From: Desulfopila_A sp964446655
GTDB lineage: Bacteria > Desulfobacterota > Desulfobulbia > Desulfobulbales > Desulfocapsaceae
Direction of reading: 5' to 3'
DNA length: 64,000 nt
NCBI GenBank assembly: GCA_964446655.1
Contig: CAYUPL010000009.1
Location: forward strand, 23,756 to 87,755
Shown: piece by piece, positions 34,084 to 43,892 of the stretch
Numbering within the stretch: position 1 is the stretch's first letter
Layout: each line of letters opens with the position of its first letter
Made by a program: the position numbers and the translations under genes
Notes under the pieces: model-generated
Database searches by the model: none
Told to the model about the DNA's origin: nothing
What the model saw: the letters and a program-made list of their open reading frames with translations, nothing else

Positions 34084-34920
34084 ATGGATACCATCGAGAA
34101 CATGCATGGTTCCGTGATCCAGCACGGACCGCACAATAACCGCATCTATCTGATGCACCTCGACACGGAAAAGACCGACCTTCTCCTGCCAAGTCTTGAC
34201 CGGCTGGCCGAAAACAATGGCTACACCAAGATCTTTGCCAGAATTCCGGCACCGGTCTATAGCCTTTTTGCCGAGGCGGGATATGGCAGAGAAGCGGTGG
34301 TTCCCTACTTTTTCAAGGGTGGTATCGATGCCGTTTTTGCGGCCAGATATTTTTCAGCTTCCCGCAGGAAGGATCAACCGGATGAACAACTGACCGGTCT
34401 GATCCGCAAGGCAGGGCAGTTTGGGACAGCATTGCAAGAAAAAGGTGACTCACGCCCCCTCCATGGAGAAGTAAGACAATGTACTGCCGCGGACACCGCC
34501 GAGATGAGCCGCATCTACGGCCGTATCTTCGCCACCTATCCTTTCCCGGTCAATGATCCCGTCTATCTGAAAAAGATGATGGCGGAAAACGTGCTCTATT
34601 TTGCCGTCCACGTCAAGAAAGAGATCGCGGCACTGGCCTCGGCCGAGCTCGATCCGGAAAACGGCACCGCTGAAATGACCGACTTTGCCACCATGGAACA
34701 ATGGCGCGGCAGGGGATTTGCCGGGAAACTGCTGCACCATATGCACGATCAGGTCCTTCGACACGGCATCACAACCGTCTATACCATCGCCCGGGCCCAG
34801 TCCTACGGCATGAACCTTGTCTTTCAAAGACAAGGTTACAGCTACGGAGGGTTCCTGCCCAACAACACCCAGATCGCCGGCTCCATGCAGAGCATGACCG
34901 TCTGGTACAAACACCTCTAA
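34084..34920 (+). CDS. ablB: Putative beta-lysine N-acetyltransferase AblB
   Basis: AblB acetylates beta-lysine to N-epsilon-acetyl-beta-lysine, a compatible solute. This 278-residue protein has the N-terminal domain typical of the family (IYLMHLDTEKTDLLLPSLDR) and a GNAT domain at about residues 130-270, with the acetyl-CoA loop QWRGRGFAGKLLHHM. The usual partner, lysine 2,3-aminomutase AblA, is not adjacent. The family is common in anaerobic bacteria and methanogens. The start is the first ATG after the amidohydrolase. Confidence 0.85.
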   Translation: MDTIENMHGSVIQHGPHNNRIYLMHLDTEKTDLLLPSLDRLAENNGYTKIFARIPAPVYSLFAEAGYGREAVVPYFFKGGIDAVFAARYFSASRRKDQPDEQLTGLIRKAGQFGTALQEKGDSRPLHGEVRQCTAADTAEMSRIYGRIFATYPFPVNDPVYLKKMMAENVLYFAVHVKKEIAALASAELDPENGTAEMTDFATMEQWRGRGFAGKLLHHMHDQVLRHGITTVYTIARAQSYGMNLVFQRQGYSYGGFLPNNTQIAGSMQSMTVWYKHL

Positions 34921-34936
34921 GCCGGCTTTCTCCGGG

Positions 34937-35356
34937 CTACCAGGTTCCCTTGTTCTCCATTGAAGCCCAGGGTTCTTCGACGGGCAGGCTCTCTCCTTCC
35001 TGGAGAAATTCGATGGAAATTTGGTCTGGCGTGCGGATAAAGGCCATACGGCCGTCGCGTGGCGGCCGGAGAATGGTGACACCTTTCTCCATCAGCATAT
35101 TGCAGTAATCGTAAATATTGCTGACACTGAAGGCCAGGTGACCAAAATTATCACCGCTGCTGTAGGGTGTATCCTGATCCCAGTTATAGGTCAGCTCAAC
35201 CTCGGGCTCACCTGGTGCAGTAGCAAGATAGACCAGGGTAAAACGCCCTTCCGGATACTCTTTTCGTCGTGTTTCCACCATGCCGAGGATATCGGTGAAA
35301 AAGTTGACGGACTGATCCAGGTCCTTCACCCGCACCATGGTATGTAAAAATTTCAT
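34937..35356 (-). CDS. gloA: Lactoylglutathione lyase (glyoxalase I)
   Basis: This 139-residue metal-dependent lyase detoxifies methylglyoxal. The four metal ligands can be placed: His in FLHTMVRVKD (residue 5), Glu in PEVELTYNW, His in FGHLAFSV and Glu in ISIEFLQ. Length and fold fit proteobacterial GloA, which prefers nickel or cobalt in many species. It converges with ablB and is probably transcribed alone. Confidence 0.93.
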   Translation of the reverse strand: MKFLHTMVRVKDLDQSVNFFTDILGMVETRRKEYPEGRFTLVYLATAPGEPEVELTYNWDQDTPYSSGDNFGHLAFSVSNIYDYCNMLMEKGVTILRPPRDGRMAFIRTPDQISIEFLQEGESLPVEEPWASMENKGTW

Positions 35357-35453
35357 ACGGCTTTCTCCTTATTGTTCTGGTAAATAGGGTTAAAAATTCC
35401 TTGCACCCGGCAAACCATAAGCATGGGAGCACCGTCGGGAAAGCTGGTTTTTA

Positions 35454-38400
35454 CTAAAGCCGGACGGTCAGCTCAACCATGGGAACCTCCCACATACAGC
35501 CATGGCATTTCTTTCTATAGCTCTCTTCACCGACATCATCCCGGTAACGCCGCACCATGGCCACAACCTTGAGAACACCAATATCGTCAAACCGAGGCGC
35601 CCAGAGCTGTCTGGCTTTGTGCGACAGGCGGGCCACAACAATACCGTTCTGCTGCGCCAGTTCCAGGTGGTCGCCCCGCTTTTGCAGCGACAGTATATCA
35701 CCGCATTGCAGCGCTGCCAGTGCCGTCCGGCAGGGACTGTTCTCCGCTTTGACTCCGGCAAAATCGAGAAAGAGATCCTCCATGCCCAGCAGGGCATAGC
35801 GATACGAGGCTTTGTTGGGCTTTCGTGCCGGGGTGAGCCTTCGCTCCAGGAGAAAGTCGCCGCGCACTGATGCCGCATGGGGGTTGACCATGCCGTCCAC
35901 CTGCAAAAGATGAAGGGTCTGGCGGGCGCGGGACATGCCGACGTAGAAGAGTCTGCGCTCCTCTTCCATGGCATCGCCCTTCCGCTCCTGCCAGTTATCG
36001 CCGAGCAGAAAGACATGATCAAACTCCAGCCCCTTGACGGAATGGACCGTGGAAAGAAAAACTCCGTTGCCGAGATTCCTGGAACGACCCTGGTCCGCCA
36101 GCGTTTCGTAAAGATACTCGGCAATCAGGCCGGCGGGCTGTTCGTGGCCGTGGGTTTCCTCGATCCAGTCGTCCACAAGCCGACGCAGATTCGTCTGCCA
36201 GATATTGTCCGCCACCATCGATTTGGGCAGGAAACGCAACAAGGTCGCTCCATCGAGACTTTCTCCCCGATGCTCTTGGAGATATTCCAGCAGCTGAGCA
36301 TTTTCGCGTATCCTGGTCAGACCGGGAAAACCGCCGACCCGGCCCCAGTGAAAATTCACCGGCAGCTCCTCTTCCTCCAGGACGGAACGCAGGGGATCGA
36401 GGCTTTTCCATTCCCGGGCAAGCACGGCACAGCTGTTCAGATCGAGTCCGCCTTCAACACTCTGCAAACGCCTGATTTCGCAGAGCACACCACGGGCCTG
36501 CTCCTCAAGGCTCGCCACCGCAAGGCGCTGCACCCTGCCCAGGCCGACCGGGTCGGTCAGCTGTCTGTTTCCGCCGGCAGGCAGGGAACTGCGTGCCGTA
36601 TTGACCTGTATGGGATGGTCGGTCTTCATCCTGTCGTTGTTCTGTTGAATCAACGAATTCGAAGCGGCAATGATGTTGGCGGTTGAACGGTAATTCTCGA
36701 TCAGATAGTGAATCCGGGCGCCATAATCTTCCTGAAAACGACGAATAAAACCGACATTGGCTCCCCGGAAATGGTAAATGTTCTGGTCATCATCGCCAAC
36801 TGCCAGGATAGTCATTCGCAGGTCATGCTCTTCAAGACTCTTCCCGGCCAGTAGAGAGACAAGTTCGTACTGCTCCTCGTCGATATCCTGGTATTCATCC
36901 ACCAGAATATGGCTGAACTTCCCCACAAGCGCTTCCCTAGGCGACTCTCCGAGCAGGCCGAGAACATCACCTTCGCCCTTTAAGAGGGCAATGGCTGCCG
37001 CAATTATCCCGGCAAAATCGGGCTCTTTCACATCTTGTTTCTGTGCCGCAGCGGCAAGAGAGCGTCCGGTGAGCCGAAGGGCAAGGCCATGGAAAGTGAG
37101 AGTGGTGACCCGGCCTGTCTCGGCGCCGATGAGCTGACGCAATCTCCGCCGTAGGCCCATGACGGCACTGCGATTAAAACAGAGCACGAGAATGGCGCCG
37201 GGATTGATCCGTTCGACCCGGAGCAGGTAGGCGACACGATGAACGACCACCCGGGTTTTACCGGCACCGGGACCGGCCAGCACCAGCATGTTTCGATCCA
37301 CCGGTGCGGCAGCGATGGCCTGCTGATTTTTATTCTTCAGATCATCAACGATTATCTGATAAGACTGTTCGCTGGTGGCCCGCTCCAGCATCTTGTGCCG
37401 TCCCGGAAAAAAACGTTTAATAAAATCTTCTTTATCGTCTTCGAAGTAGGATACCACCAGATGCATGGCCGCGTTGATCCGGTCCAGTGCCTGTCTGGCG
37501 TATTCGTTCATCACATGAATCTGAAAATTACGCTCGGTATAATGGGTTTGCAGTGGGGCAAAATCCATCATGGTATAGCGTTTGCCCTTGGCCTGAGGCT
37601 GAAGATGCAGTGTCATGGCCTGATTGAAGACGGCAAGTCCCTGCTGCAGGTCGAGGATGCCCTGTTCATGCATAAAGGTCAGGGCCCGCTCTGCCGCGGC
37701 CAGCGGTTTATTCAGCAAGGGCAGCAGGCTCAAGTCCTGTTGTAGTCCTTCAACAATCTTTTCCAGGGTGAATTCAACCAGCAGATTGGCATTTGCTTTC
37801 TCTTCAGGGTCTATTTGTCCCAGGATAACCCGGAGGGCAACGGCTGCGGCCTGTTGCCGTATCTGCATGGTAACGGCCAGAGAACGCCAGTCCCGATGGA
37901 GAAAGACGGCAAAACGGTCTCCTCCCCTGGTGTGGATGCTTATACTGCCTTTTTGTCCGGCCAGCCCCTTACCGTCTCTGGTCAGACCATACAGGATGCG
38001 GCGCAGGGCATCGGGACTGCTGTACTCGTGCCCCATATCAAGCAAAAGCTGGTTGACCTGCCGCAAATCAAGCTCCAGGGGCGTTTCTCGGTCCGCCTCC
38101 GGAGCCAGTTCCTCCAGGACCTTGAGAAAGTCGCGTTCCAGAGCGCAGACCCTCTGCAGATGGACTTTACCGTTATTCCCGACTTTATGGCGGATATAGG
38201 CCGACAGGGTCGTTTCTTTAGAGAGGATACCCTGCTCGGCCATGTCGTGCAGGGTTTTGATGACGCGCTGGGTCTCGGTTTCGTCGGCGCCATCCTCTTC
38301 CGCTGGGGCAAAGGGCGCCAGGGCAGCCAGTTCGTCGGCACTGAAACTGTCCATCTTCTGCATCGCCATCAAGGCAGCAAGAAGGGCCAGCCATCTGTCC

Positions 38401-40628
38401 TGCTGTCTTGCCGACAGATGAAGATGGCTGATTTTCTCGGCCGCTTCCGCCATATCCTTGACCAGCGGTTTGCCCTGAAAGACTCTGGTATTGTTCTCAT
38501 TACGCTGCAGGAATCCGGCACGTTCCAACCAGGCCACGGCCGTTCGTACCCGGGAGGTCGGATCGTACATTTCGTCCGGATTAAGCTCAACCACAGCCTG
38601 GCGCAGCAGTTCACCGGCCGTCAAGACCACCTCCTCTTTACCCTTTGCCGCATAACGGATGCCGCGCAGCATCTGGCTGATCTCTCTTTTATTCAGCCTG
38701 GAGATGCTGCCCAGTTCAAACTGTTTCTCTATGTCCTGCTCGTCAAAAACAAGGATACATTCGGCATCGAGCCGGTCACGACCGGCCCGTCCCGCCTCCT
38801 GCAGGTAGTTCTCCAATGATCCGGGGATATCGGCATGGATGACAAGCCGGACATCTTCCTTGTCGATTCCCATCCCAAAGGCATTGGTGGCGCAGATGAT
38901 AGGGATTTCATCCTGCAGGAAGGCCTCCTGCAGCCTTTTTTTCAAAGAGTTGTCCAGTCCGGCATGGAAGGCTTCGGCGTTATAGCCGCTCTCGTTTAGA
39001 AACTGCGCCAGATTTTCGGTATTGCTACGGGTGGCACAGTAAATTACCACGCTGCCTCTGCCGCTGTACCTGCTCTGCAACAGCTCAGCAATAACCTGAT
39101 TTTTCTCGTATTTGTCAACCGGATAGACGTCATAGCGCAGATTGACTCGCTCATGGCCACCGGCAAAATGGTGCACCCGCAGGCCAAGTTCGCTCTGAAT
39201 AATATCGGTTATCTCCGCCTTCACATCTTTTTTGGCCGTAGCGGTAAAACATTGTACAGCTGGAATCGCCAGTTTTTCCCGAGCGGCAAACTCACGGATA
39301 AAGCGGATGGCGTAAAGGTAGTCGGGCCGGAAATCATGCCCCCACTTGGAAAGACAGTGTGCTTCGTCAAAGACCCAGGCCCCGATCTCCCGCTGCGAGA
39401 TAACATTAACAAAGGAATGATTGCGCAGCTGCTCAGGAGAAACATAAAGGATACCGACATCACCCAGGCGTATGGATTCCATGATTTGACCACGTTCCAC
39501 CATGGTCAGCAGACCATATAGAGGTGCCGCGATTCCGGTACCGGTCTGCCTGGAAAAATTATCGACCTGATCCTTCATCAAGGCCTGCAGAGGCGAAATG
39601 ACAATGGTAAGCATATTACGCCGTTGATAGCGCATAAAAGCCGGCAACAGATAGCAGAGGGACTTGCCGCCCCCGGTCGGCAATGTGGCAAAAAGAGTGG
39701 TGTTTCCGGCCGCTGCCGTTACCACAACTTCCTGCAGACTTCTGCCGTCTTCCGTTGCCGGTTGCGCCCGGAAATCTGTAAAACCGAAACTGTTCTGCAG
39801 AAAGGCACGGGGATCGTGATGAGATTTACAGTAGGAACAGCGATGATAGTCGCCGCAATCCCTTTCCCGCAGGCGATGCAGTATCTGCGAAATTGCCGGA
39901 TACGTGTGTCTCACCCATGGCGGCAGCACGGAGTTTCCACCGGCAACACTCAACCAGGCAGTGGCGTACGCCAAGACGGCAGTGTCGATACTGCCGTCTT
40001 GAAGCTGGTCGACCAACTCCTCCACCGCCTGAACACAACCATGTTTTCCGGCAAACCAGGAAAATGCCGCGGCAAGATCTTCACCTTCAAGCAGAGGAAC
40101 ACCCATGGCGGCCAGGCTGTCGGCGGAACCGCGCAGGTTTGCATCAGTCTGCAGAAAACTGCGATAGAGAACCGGAATGTCGGACTGATGTTGCAGCATG
40201 GCACGGAAGGCCTGCCACTGTTCCTCGAAAACCTTGCCGGCCAGTCTCGCATCCTCCACGGGATCATTGATGCTGTCGCGGACAATCTGATAATTCTTGA
40301 CCAGACGATGATAAGGATTGGCCGGATAGGCAAGCGGAGAGAGATAGAGGGTGTCGACAGCGGGTTTATGGAGAAATTTCAGAAAAGGTGCTATCTGCTT
40401 CAGCCTGGGGATGTCGTGGCCGATAATATTGTGGCCCAGGAGAAAGTCGGCTTCTTCGGCGAATGCATCAAATTCCGCCAGACGCCGGCGGTCCACCGGC
40501 CTGCCCGGCTTGATCTGCAAGGTCTGCCGGCCATAGACGGCACCGATGGCATAAACGACGCCATGCTCATTTATTTCAATATCAAAAAGCAGGCAGTTGT
40601 TGCGAAAATCGTCACAATCAACACGCAT
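35454..40628 (-). CDS. DnaQ-like exonuclease - RecQ - UvrD fusion helicase
   Basis: This is a 1724-residue protein with three parts. Residues 1-135 look like a DnaQ-type 3'-5' exonuclease (LFDIEINEHG with DxE, LLGHNIIGHD, NDPVEDARLA). After a short Cys-rich piece (CGDYHRCSYCKS, about 258), residues 285-650 are a RecQ helicase: Walker A TLPTGGGKSLCYLLP (about 315-329), DEAH box FDEAHCLSKWGHDFRPDY (about 420), and QEAGRAGRD. From about residue 1110 a UvrD/PcrA-type superfamily 1 helicase begins (VLAGPGAGKTRVVVHR, ILVDEYQDID). The C terminus carries a Cys pair (KKCHGCMWEVP). RecQ-UvrD proteins of this size are known but uncharacterised. DNA repair or defence is plausible. It abuts a scaffold gap. 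Confidence 0.9.
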   Translation of the reverse strand: MRVDCDDFRNNCLLFDIEINEHGVVYAIGAVYGRQTLQIKPGRPVDRRRLAEFDAFAEEADFLLGHNIIGHDIPRLKQIAPFLKFLHKPAVDTLYLSPLAYPANPYHRLVKNYQIVRDSINDPVEDARLAGKVFEEQWQAFRAMLQHQSDIPVLYRSFLQTDANLRGSADSLAAMGVPLLEGEDLAAAFSWFAGKHGCVQAVEELVDQLQDGSIDTAVLAYATAWLSVAGGNSVLPPWVRHTYPAISQILHRLRERDCGDYHRCSYCKSHHDPRAFLQNSFGFTDFRAQPATEDGRSLQEVVVTAAAGNTTLFATLPTGGGKSLCYLLPAFMRYQRRNMLTIVISPLQALMKDQVDNFSRQTGTGIAAPLYGLLTMVERGQIMESIRLGDVGILYVSPEQLRNHSFVNVISQREIGAWVFDEAHCLSKWGHDFRPDYLYAIRFIREFAAREKLAIPAVQCFTATAKKDVKAEITDIIQSELGLRVHHFAGGHERVNLRYDVYPVDKYEKNQVIAELLQSRYSGRGSVVIYCATRSNTENLAQFLNESGYNAEAFHAGLDNSLKKRLQEAFLQDEIPIICATNAFGMGIDKEDVRLVIHADIPGSLENYLQEAGRAGRDRLDAECILVFDEQDIEKQFELGSISRLNKREISQMLRGIRYAAKGKEEVVLTAGELLRQAVVELNPDEMYDPTSRVRTAVAWLERAGFLQRNENNTRVFQGKPLVKDMAEAAEKISHLHLSARQQDRWLALLAALMAMQKMDSFSADELAALAPFAPAEEDGADETETQRVIKTLHDMAEQGILSKETTLSAYIRHKVGNNGKVHLQRVCALERDFLKVLEELAPEADRETPLELDLRQVNQLLLDMGHEYSSPDALRRILYGLTRDGKGLAGQKGSISIHTRGGDRFAVFLHRDWRSLAVTMQIRQQAAAVALRVILGQIDPEEKANANLLVEFTLEKIVEGLQQDLSLLPLLNKPLAAAERALTFMHEQGILDLQQGLAVFNQAMTLHLQPQAKGKRYTMMDFAPLQTHYTERNFQIHVMNEYARQALDRINAAMHLVVSYFEDDKEDFIKRFFPGRHKMLERATSEQSYQIIVDDLKNKNQQAIAAAPVDRNMLVLAGPGAGKTRVVVHRVAYLLRVERINPGAILVLCFNRSAVMGLRRRLRQLIGAETGRVTTLTFHGLALRLTGRSLAAAAQKQDVKEPDFAGIIAAAIALLKGEGDVLGLLGESPREALVGKFSHILVDEYQDIDEEQYELVSLLAGKSLEEHDLRMTILAVGDDDQNIYHFRGANVGFIRRFQEDYGARIHYLIENYRSTANIIAASNSLIQQNNDRMKTDHPIQVNTARSSLPAGGNRQLTDPVGLGRVQRLAVASLEEQARGVLCEIRRLQSVEGGLDLNSCAVLAREWKSLDPLRSVLEEEELPVNFHWGRVGGFPGLTRIRENAQLLEYLQEHRGESLDGATLLRFLPKSMVADNIWQTNLRRLVDDWIEETHGHEQPAGLIAEYLYETLADQGRSRNLGNGVFLSTVHSVKGLEFDHVFLLGDNWQERKGDAMEEERRLFYVGMSRARQTLHLLQVDGMVNPHAASVRGDFLLERRLTPARKPNKASYRYALLGMEDLFLDFAGVKAENSPCRTALAALQCGDILSLQKRGDHLELAQQNGIVVARLSHKARQLWAPRFDDIGVLKVVAMVRRYRDDVGEESYRKKCHGCMWEVPMVELTVRL

Positions 40629-40717
40629 CAGTTCTCATCCATTGGTGTGGACACCGCTTCACTCATCCACCCTGATCCGTTTAATGGTTTTTACCTCATC
40701 TCGGTTAAGAGAAATAT

Positions 40718-40817
40718 NNNNNNNNNNNNNNNNNNNNNNNNNNNNNNNNNNNNNNNNNNNNNNNNNNNNNNNNNNNNNNNNNNNNNNNNNNNNNNNNNNN
40801 NNNNNNNNNNNNNNNNN
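40718..40817. other. Assembly gap (100 N)
   Basis: One hundred N bases in a row, a conventional scaffold-gap length, so the real missing distance is unknown. The genes on either side cannot be assumed adjacent. Confidence 0.99.
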
Positions 40818-41221
40818 ATATGTTGCAGACCATCGGCCGAAGGATTTCGCGCAATGTCGTCATAGAGTCCGTCTCGTTTCCATTTTTGATACATGGCGAG
40901 CAGCGCTGCCATCAAAAAGAGCAATGGCACCAGGTATTGGGCCAAAACAGCACCTTGACGAAGTCCGCCGGAAAGTCTCATTACCATAAAACCATCGTCC
41001 AGCCTGCCCTGCCCCAGCGGCAACCCGGCATACCAGTGGAAAAAAAGGAAAGAGAGCAATGCACCCGTTAGATACAACCACCATGGCAACCGGCTGATAA
41101 GGGCGATCATTTCTTCAAAAAACGAATATGGCCTGCGAGTCATGATTCGGCTCCATCTCAACCAGAAAAAAGCGGGTACGATGAGATACATGCAGATGAA
41201 AAAACCTATATGATGCAACAC
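40818..41221 (-). CDS. Membrane protein, 3' end lost in assembly gap
   Basis: Only the N-terminal part (about 134 residues) is present. It has three hydrophobic segments (FFICMYLIVPAFFWL, WWLYLTGALLSFLFFHWY, YLVPLLFLMAALLAMY) and then KWKRDGLYDDIARNPSADGL before the gap. A membrane-anchored protein ending its helices this way could lead into a Mrr- or NERD-like nuclease, but nothing proves it. The start is uncertain: TTG at 41221 or ATG at 41191. It diverges from the ParB-like gene. Confidence 0.6.
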
Positions 41222-41388
41222 TTACCATTGCTGTGCAAATTTATCAACTGATCAGAGATCATATGTTTCTATCCCTCACCCGGAAAGCTTGCTCTTCAGG
41301 CCATGATAGTCTATTGTAAAGCTGTCCATTTCTAGACTTTGCCGAACACCTCACCAAAGACAACATACCTCTCTCCTCAGGAGCAAAT

Positions 41389-41784
41389 ATGAAAATTGCC
41401 ATTGATCAGATACAGGTAGATGAAAAAGAACGAATCCGTCGCGACCTCGGCAACCTTGAGTCTCTGCAAGGTTCCATCAACACGGTCGGCCTGCTCACCC
41501 CCCTTCTCATCGATGAAAACAACAGGCTCCTGGCAGGATACCGACGTTTGAGCGCCTGCAGAAATCTTGGCTGGCATGAGATTGATGTACATGTGATACC
41601 CCTCAACGGCGATCAGTTAAAAATGCTTGACGTTGAAATCGCGGAAAATTTTTTCCGCAAAGATTTTTCCCCGGAAGAAATTCTCGCAAGCGAACAACAG
41701 CGCCGGGATATCCTGGAGAAACGGCGTAAGAAAGGGTTGTGGGAACGTTTTATACTTTGGCTGAAAAGCATCTTCAGGTCATAA
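41389..41784 (+). CDS. ParB/Spo0J-type nuclease-domain protein
   Basis: This 131-residue protein has the ParB N-terminal core: IAIDQIQVDEKERIRRDLGN, GLLTPLLIDENNRLLAGYRR and AENFFRKDFSPEEILA. It lacks the HTH and dimerisation parts of chromosome-partitioning ParB, so it is a short stand-alone ParB-domain protein, perhaps a CTPase or nuclease-like regulator. The C-terminal tail is basic and hydrophobic (GLWERFILWLKSIF). SCTCAGGAG-type spacing is seen before the ATG (CTCAGGAGC). No parA is nearby. Confidence 0.85.
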   Translation: MKIAIDQIQVDEKERIRRDLGNLESLQGSINTVGLLTPLLIDENNRLLAGYRRLSACRNLGWHEIDVHVIPLNGDQLKMLDVEIAENFFRKDFSPEEILASEQQRRDILEKRRKKGLWERFILWLKSIFRS

Positions 41785-41816
41785 AAGGGCAAAAATGTGA
41801 CTCGGGTGGACAAGGT

Positions 41817-41921
41817 ATGAAAAAGAAATCCATAACTGTTCGTAATGCAACTCTTGCCGATGTTCAGGGCATTGTTGAAGTTGCCGCCAAAGCAGATTCC
41901 GGAGATTCCGGGGATACCTAA
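41817..41921 (+). pseudogene. Truncated GNAT acetyltransferase N terminus
   Basis: The frame reads MKKKSITVRNATLADVQGIV and then EVAAKA, the usual first strand and helix of a GNAT acetyltransferase. It stops after 34 codons in the sequence GATTCCGGAGATTCCGGGG, next to the 3' end of the RAYT transposase. The rest of the gene is absent, so the transposase insertion, or an associated deletion, truncated it. Confidence 0.6.
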
Positions 41922-42580
41922 TTTTCAGATTTTTTCTTCGGACCCGGCTTTTGCGGACGCAAAGTCCGGCCAAGAATTTTTTCCATCTTTTCTATAAAAC
42001 CGGAACTCCCTGCGGGGCGACCGGTGCGTTCATAGCGGTGGATCCGGTCAGTCTCATCCGACGACAGCAGCCGCAAAAAACCACGCCAGTCGGGAACCAT
42101 CTCCAGCAAGGGCGCAACTTTTACGAGCTCGTCATCATCTCCGGCAAGATGGGCATGAACACTACTCCAGCGATACTCTTCCGGCGAACGCACCAGGTTT
42201 GCCGCAACGGGATTCATCTCGATATAGCGGGCGGCGGCCAGCAGATGGTGTTCATCCATGGCATATGAGGCAAATCGCTCCTGCCATAAGTGCCCCCGCC
42301 AGTTTTCCCGAAAGTTGATCATTCTGGTATAGCGGCGGTGGACCTCGCCTATCGCACGGGCAAGACCTTCTTCACTGTGCGGTACGGCAATGAGGTGAAT
42401 ATGGTGCGGCATCAGACACCAGGCCCAGATATCAACATCATACCTGAGGCACCAGTGCGCCATGAACTCAATGTAGGCAAGATAGTCGGCATCACAGAAA
42501 AAAGTCTGCTGATTACGGTTACCACGTTGGGTGATATGATGCGGATAGCCTTGAGCTATAACACGGGCGATTCTGGCCAT
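41918..42580 (-). CDS. REP-associated tyrosine transposase (RAYT, IS200/IS605-like Y1)
   Basis: This is a single-strand transposase of 220 residues. The HUH motif is MPHHIHLIAV (about residues 58-67), with the catalytic Tyr in AARYIEMNPVAANLV (about residue 119). The N terminus MARIARVIAQGYPHHITQRG is characteristic of RAYT proteins, and the basic C terminus (RPQKPGPKKKSEN) is common. RAYTs move or maintain small repeats rather than acting as full IS elements. No partner TnpB is present. It sits against a truncated GNAT gene. Confidence 0.93.
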   Translation of the reverse strand: MARIARVIAQGYPHHITQRGNRNQQTFFCDADYLAYIEFMAHWCLRYDVDIWAWCLMPHHIHLIAVPHSEEGLARAIGEVHRRYTRMINFRENWRGHLWQERFASYAMDEHHLLAAARYIEMNPVAANLVRSPEEYRWSSVHAHLAGDDDELVKVAPLLEMVPDWRGFLRLLSSDETDRIHRYERTGRPAGSSGFIEKMEKILGRTLRPQKPGPKKKSEN

Positions 42581-42586
42581 GGAAAA

Positions 42587-42614
42587 AGTATACCTGAACA
42601 GAAAATAGTGTCAA
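42587..42614 (-). promoter_or_regulatory. Sigma-70 promoter directly before the RAYT start codon
   Basis: On the minus strand TTGACA (42609-42614) and TATACT (42587-42592) are separated by 16 bases. The -10 box ends six bases before the ATG, so transcription would start at or inside the start codon, giving a leaderless or nearly leaderless message. No ribosome binding site is seen. Confidence 0.7.
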
Positions 42615-42641
42615 TTTTTTATGTGCTGTCACCGATACAGG

Positions 42642-43892
42642 CTATAGCATTTCGAGGGCGCAGGCCATGGAGACTCCGCCGCCACCGCATAGGGTTGCCA
42701 GCCCGAGGGACTTCCCTCTCTTTTTCATGGCATACAACAGAGTCACCATAATGCGGGCGCCGGTGGAGCCAACCGGATGCCCCAGGCCGATACCGGAACC
42801 GTTGACATTGGTGATTTCCCTGTTGAGGCCCAGTTCTTTTTCACAGCCGAGATACTGGGCGGCAAAAGCCTCATTGACCTCGACAAGGTCAAAATCCTCT
42901 AGACTCAGCCCGGAGGAGTTGAGAAGGTTGCGGACCGCCGGAACCGGTGACAGCCCCATAACCGAAGGATGACAGGCGCCCCTGGCAACAGCTTTGATCC
43001 TGGCCATGGGACTCAGACCCAATGAACGTGCCATATCCGCCGACATGATCAGCAGACCCGTCGAGCCGTCGTTGATACCGCTGGAATTTCCAGCCGTGAC
43101 AGTACCGATTCCCGGCACAAAAGCCGGGGCCAGTTTAGCAAGCGCTTCAAGTGTTATACCCGGTCTGAAATGTTCATCCTTATCGAAGATCAACGGGTTT
43201 TGCTTTTTCCGGGGAACCTCCACCGGCACAATCTCGTCGGCAAAGGAACCATCCTGTGTAGCGCGTTCCGCTTCGTTATGGCTGCGCAGAGCAACTTCGT
43301 CCATCTCTTCTCTGGTTATGCCGAGATGCTGGGCAATAAATTCGGCCGTATGTCCCATAATATATGGTTTACCAACGAACATGCTCAGCGGCGCTTTATC
43401 GGCATCGACAGGGCCGTCCTCGGGATGAGGGATAAGATGAGAACCGCAATGAAGAGTATGAATCAGGTTGTCGACAAAAACCTGGTCCTGAAGGCGACAG
43501 CCCCATCTCGCTCCGGGAACGGAATAGGGAACGCTGGACATATGCTCCGTACCACCGGCAAGGATAATGTCGGCCATACCGGCCTGAATCATTGCCATCC
43601 CGGAAATGACGGCCTCCATACCGGAAATGCAGACCCTGTTTATGGTAACGGCGGTGACGGTCTCGGGAATACCGGCCAGCAGGGCGCCGACCCGGGTCAC
43701 ATTCAAGGTGTCGGCCGATTCCATGCAACAGCCGTAACGAATATCATCGATCAAAGCCGGATCGATCCCTGCCCGCCGGATAGTTTCCTGCATGGTGATA
43801 CTCGCCAGAACCGCTCCGTTGAAGTTCTGCAGAGTTCCTCCAAATGCCCCAATGGCGGTCCTGCATCCGGATACGATAACAACGTCTTTCAT
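42642..43892 (-). CDS. Acetyl-CoA C-acetyltransferase (thiolase)
   Basis: This 416-residue thiolase condenses or cleaves acyl-CoA with acetyl-CoA. Catalytic residues are in place: the nucleophilic Cys in NRVCISGMEAVI (about residue 88), His in NGSGIGLGHPVGSTGARIM and the second Cys in LCGGGGVSMA. Length is slightly above the 390-residue average. AAGGAG precedes the ATG. No other beta-oxidation gene is next to it, so degradative or biosynthetic use cannot be decided. Confidence 0.93.
   Translation of the reverse strand: MKDVVIVSGCRTAIGAFGGTLQNFNGAVLASITMQETIRRAGIDPALIDDIRYGCCMESADTLNVTRVGALLAGIPETVTAVTINRVCISGMEAVISGMAMIQAGMADIILAGGTEHMSSVPYSVPGARWGCRLQDQVFVDNLIHTLHCGSHLIPHPEDGPVDADKAPLSMFVGKPYIMGHTAEFIAQHLGITREEMDEVALRSHNEAERATQDGSFADEIVPVEVPRKKQNPLIFDKDEHFRPGITLEALAKLAPAFVPGIGTVTAGNSSGINDGSTGLLIMSADMARSLGLSPMARIKAVARGACHPSVMGLSPVPAVRNLLNSSGLSLEDFDLVEVNEAFAAQYLGCEKELGLNREITNVNGSGIGLGHPVGSTGARIMVTLLYAMKKRGKSLGLATLCGGGGVSMACALEML

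Noticed and set aside
40629..40717. Possible C terminus of the gap-truncated membrane protein left of the gap
   Set aside because: The frame soon meets a stop and the number of missing bases is unknown, so continuity cannot be judged.
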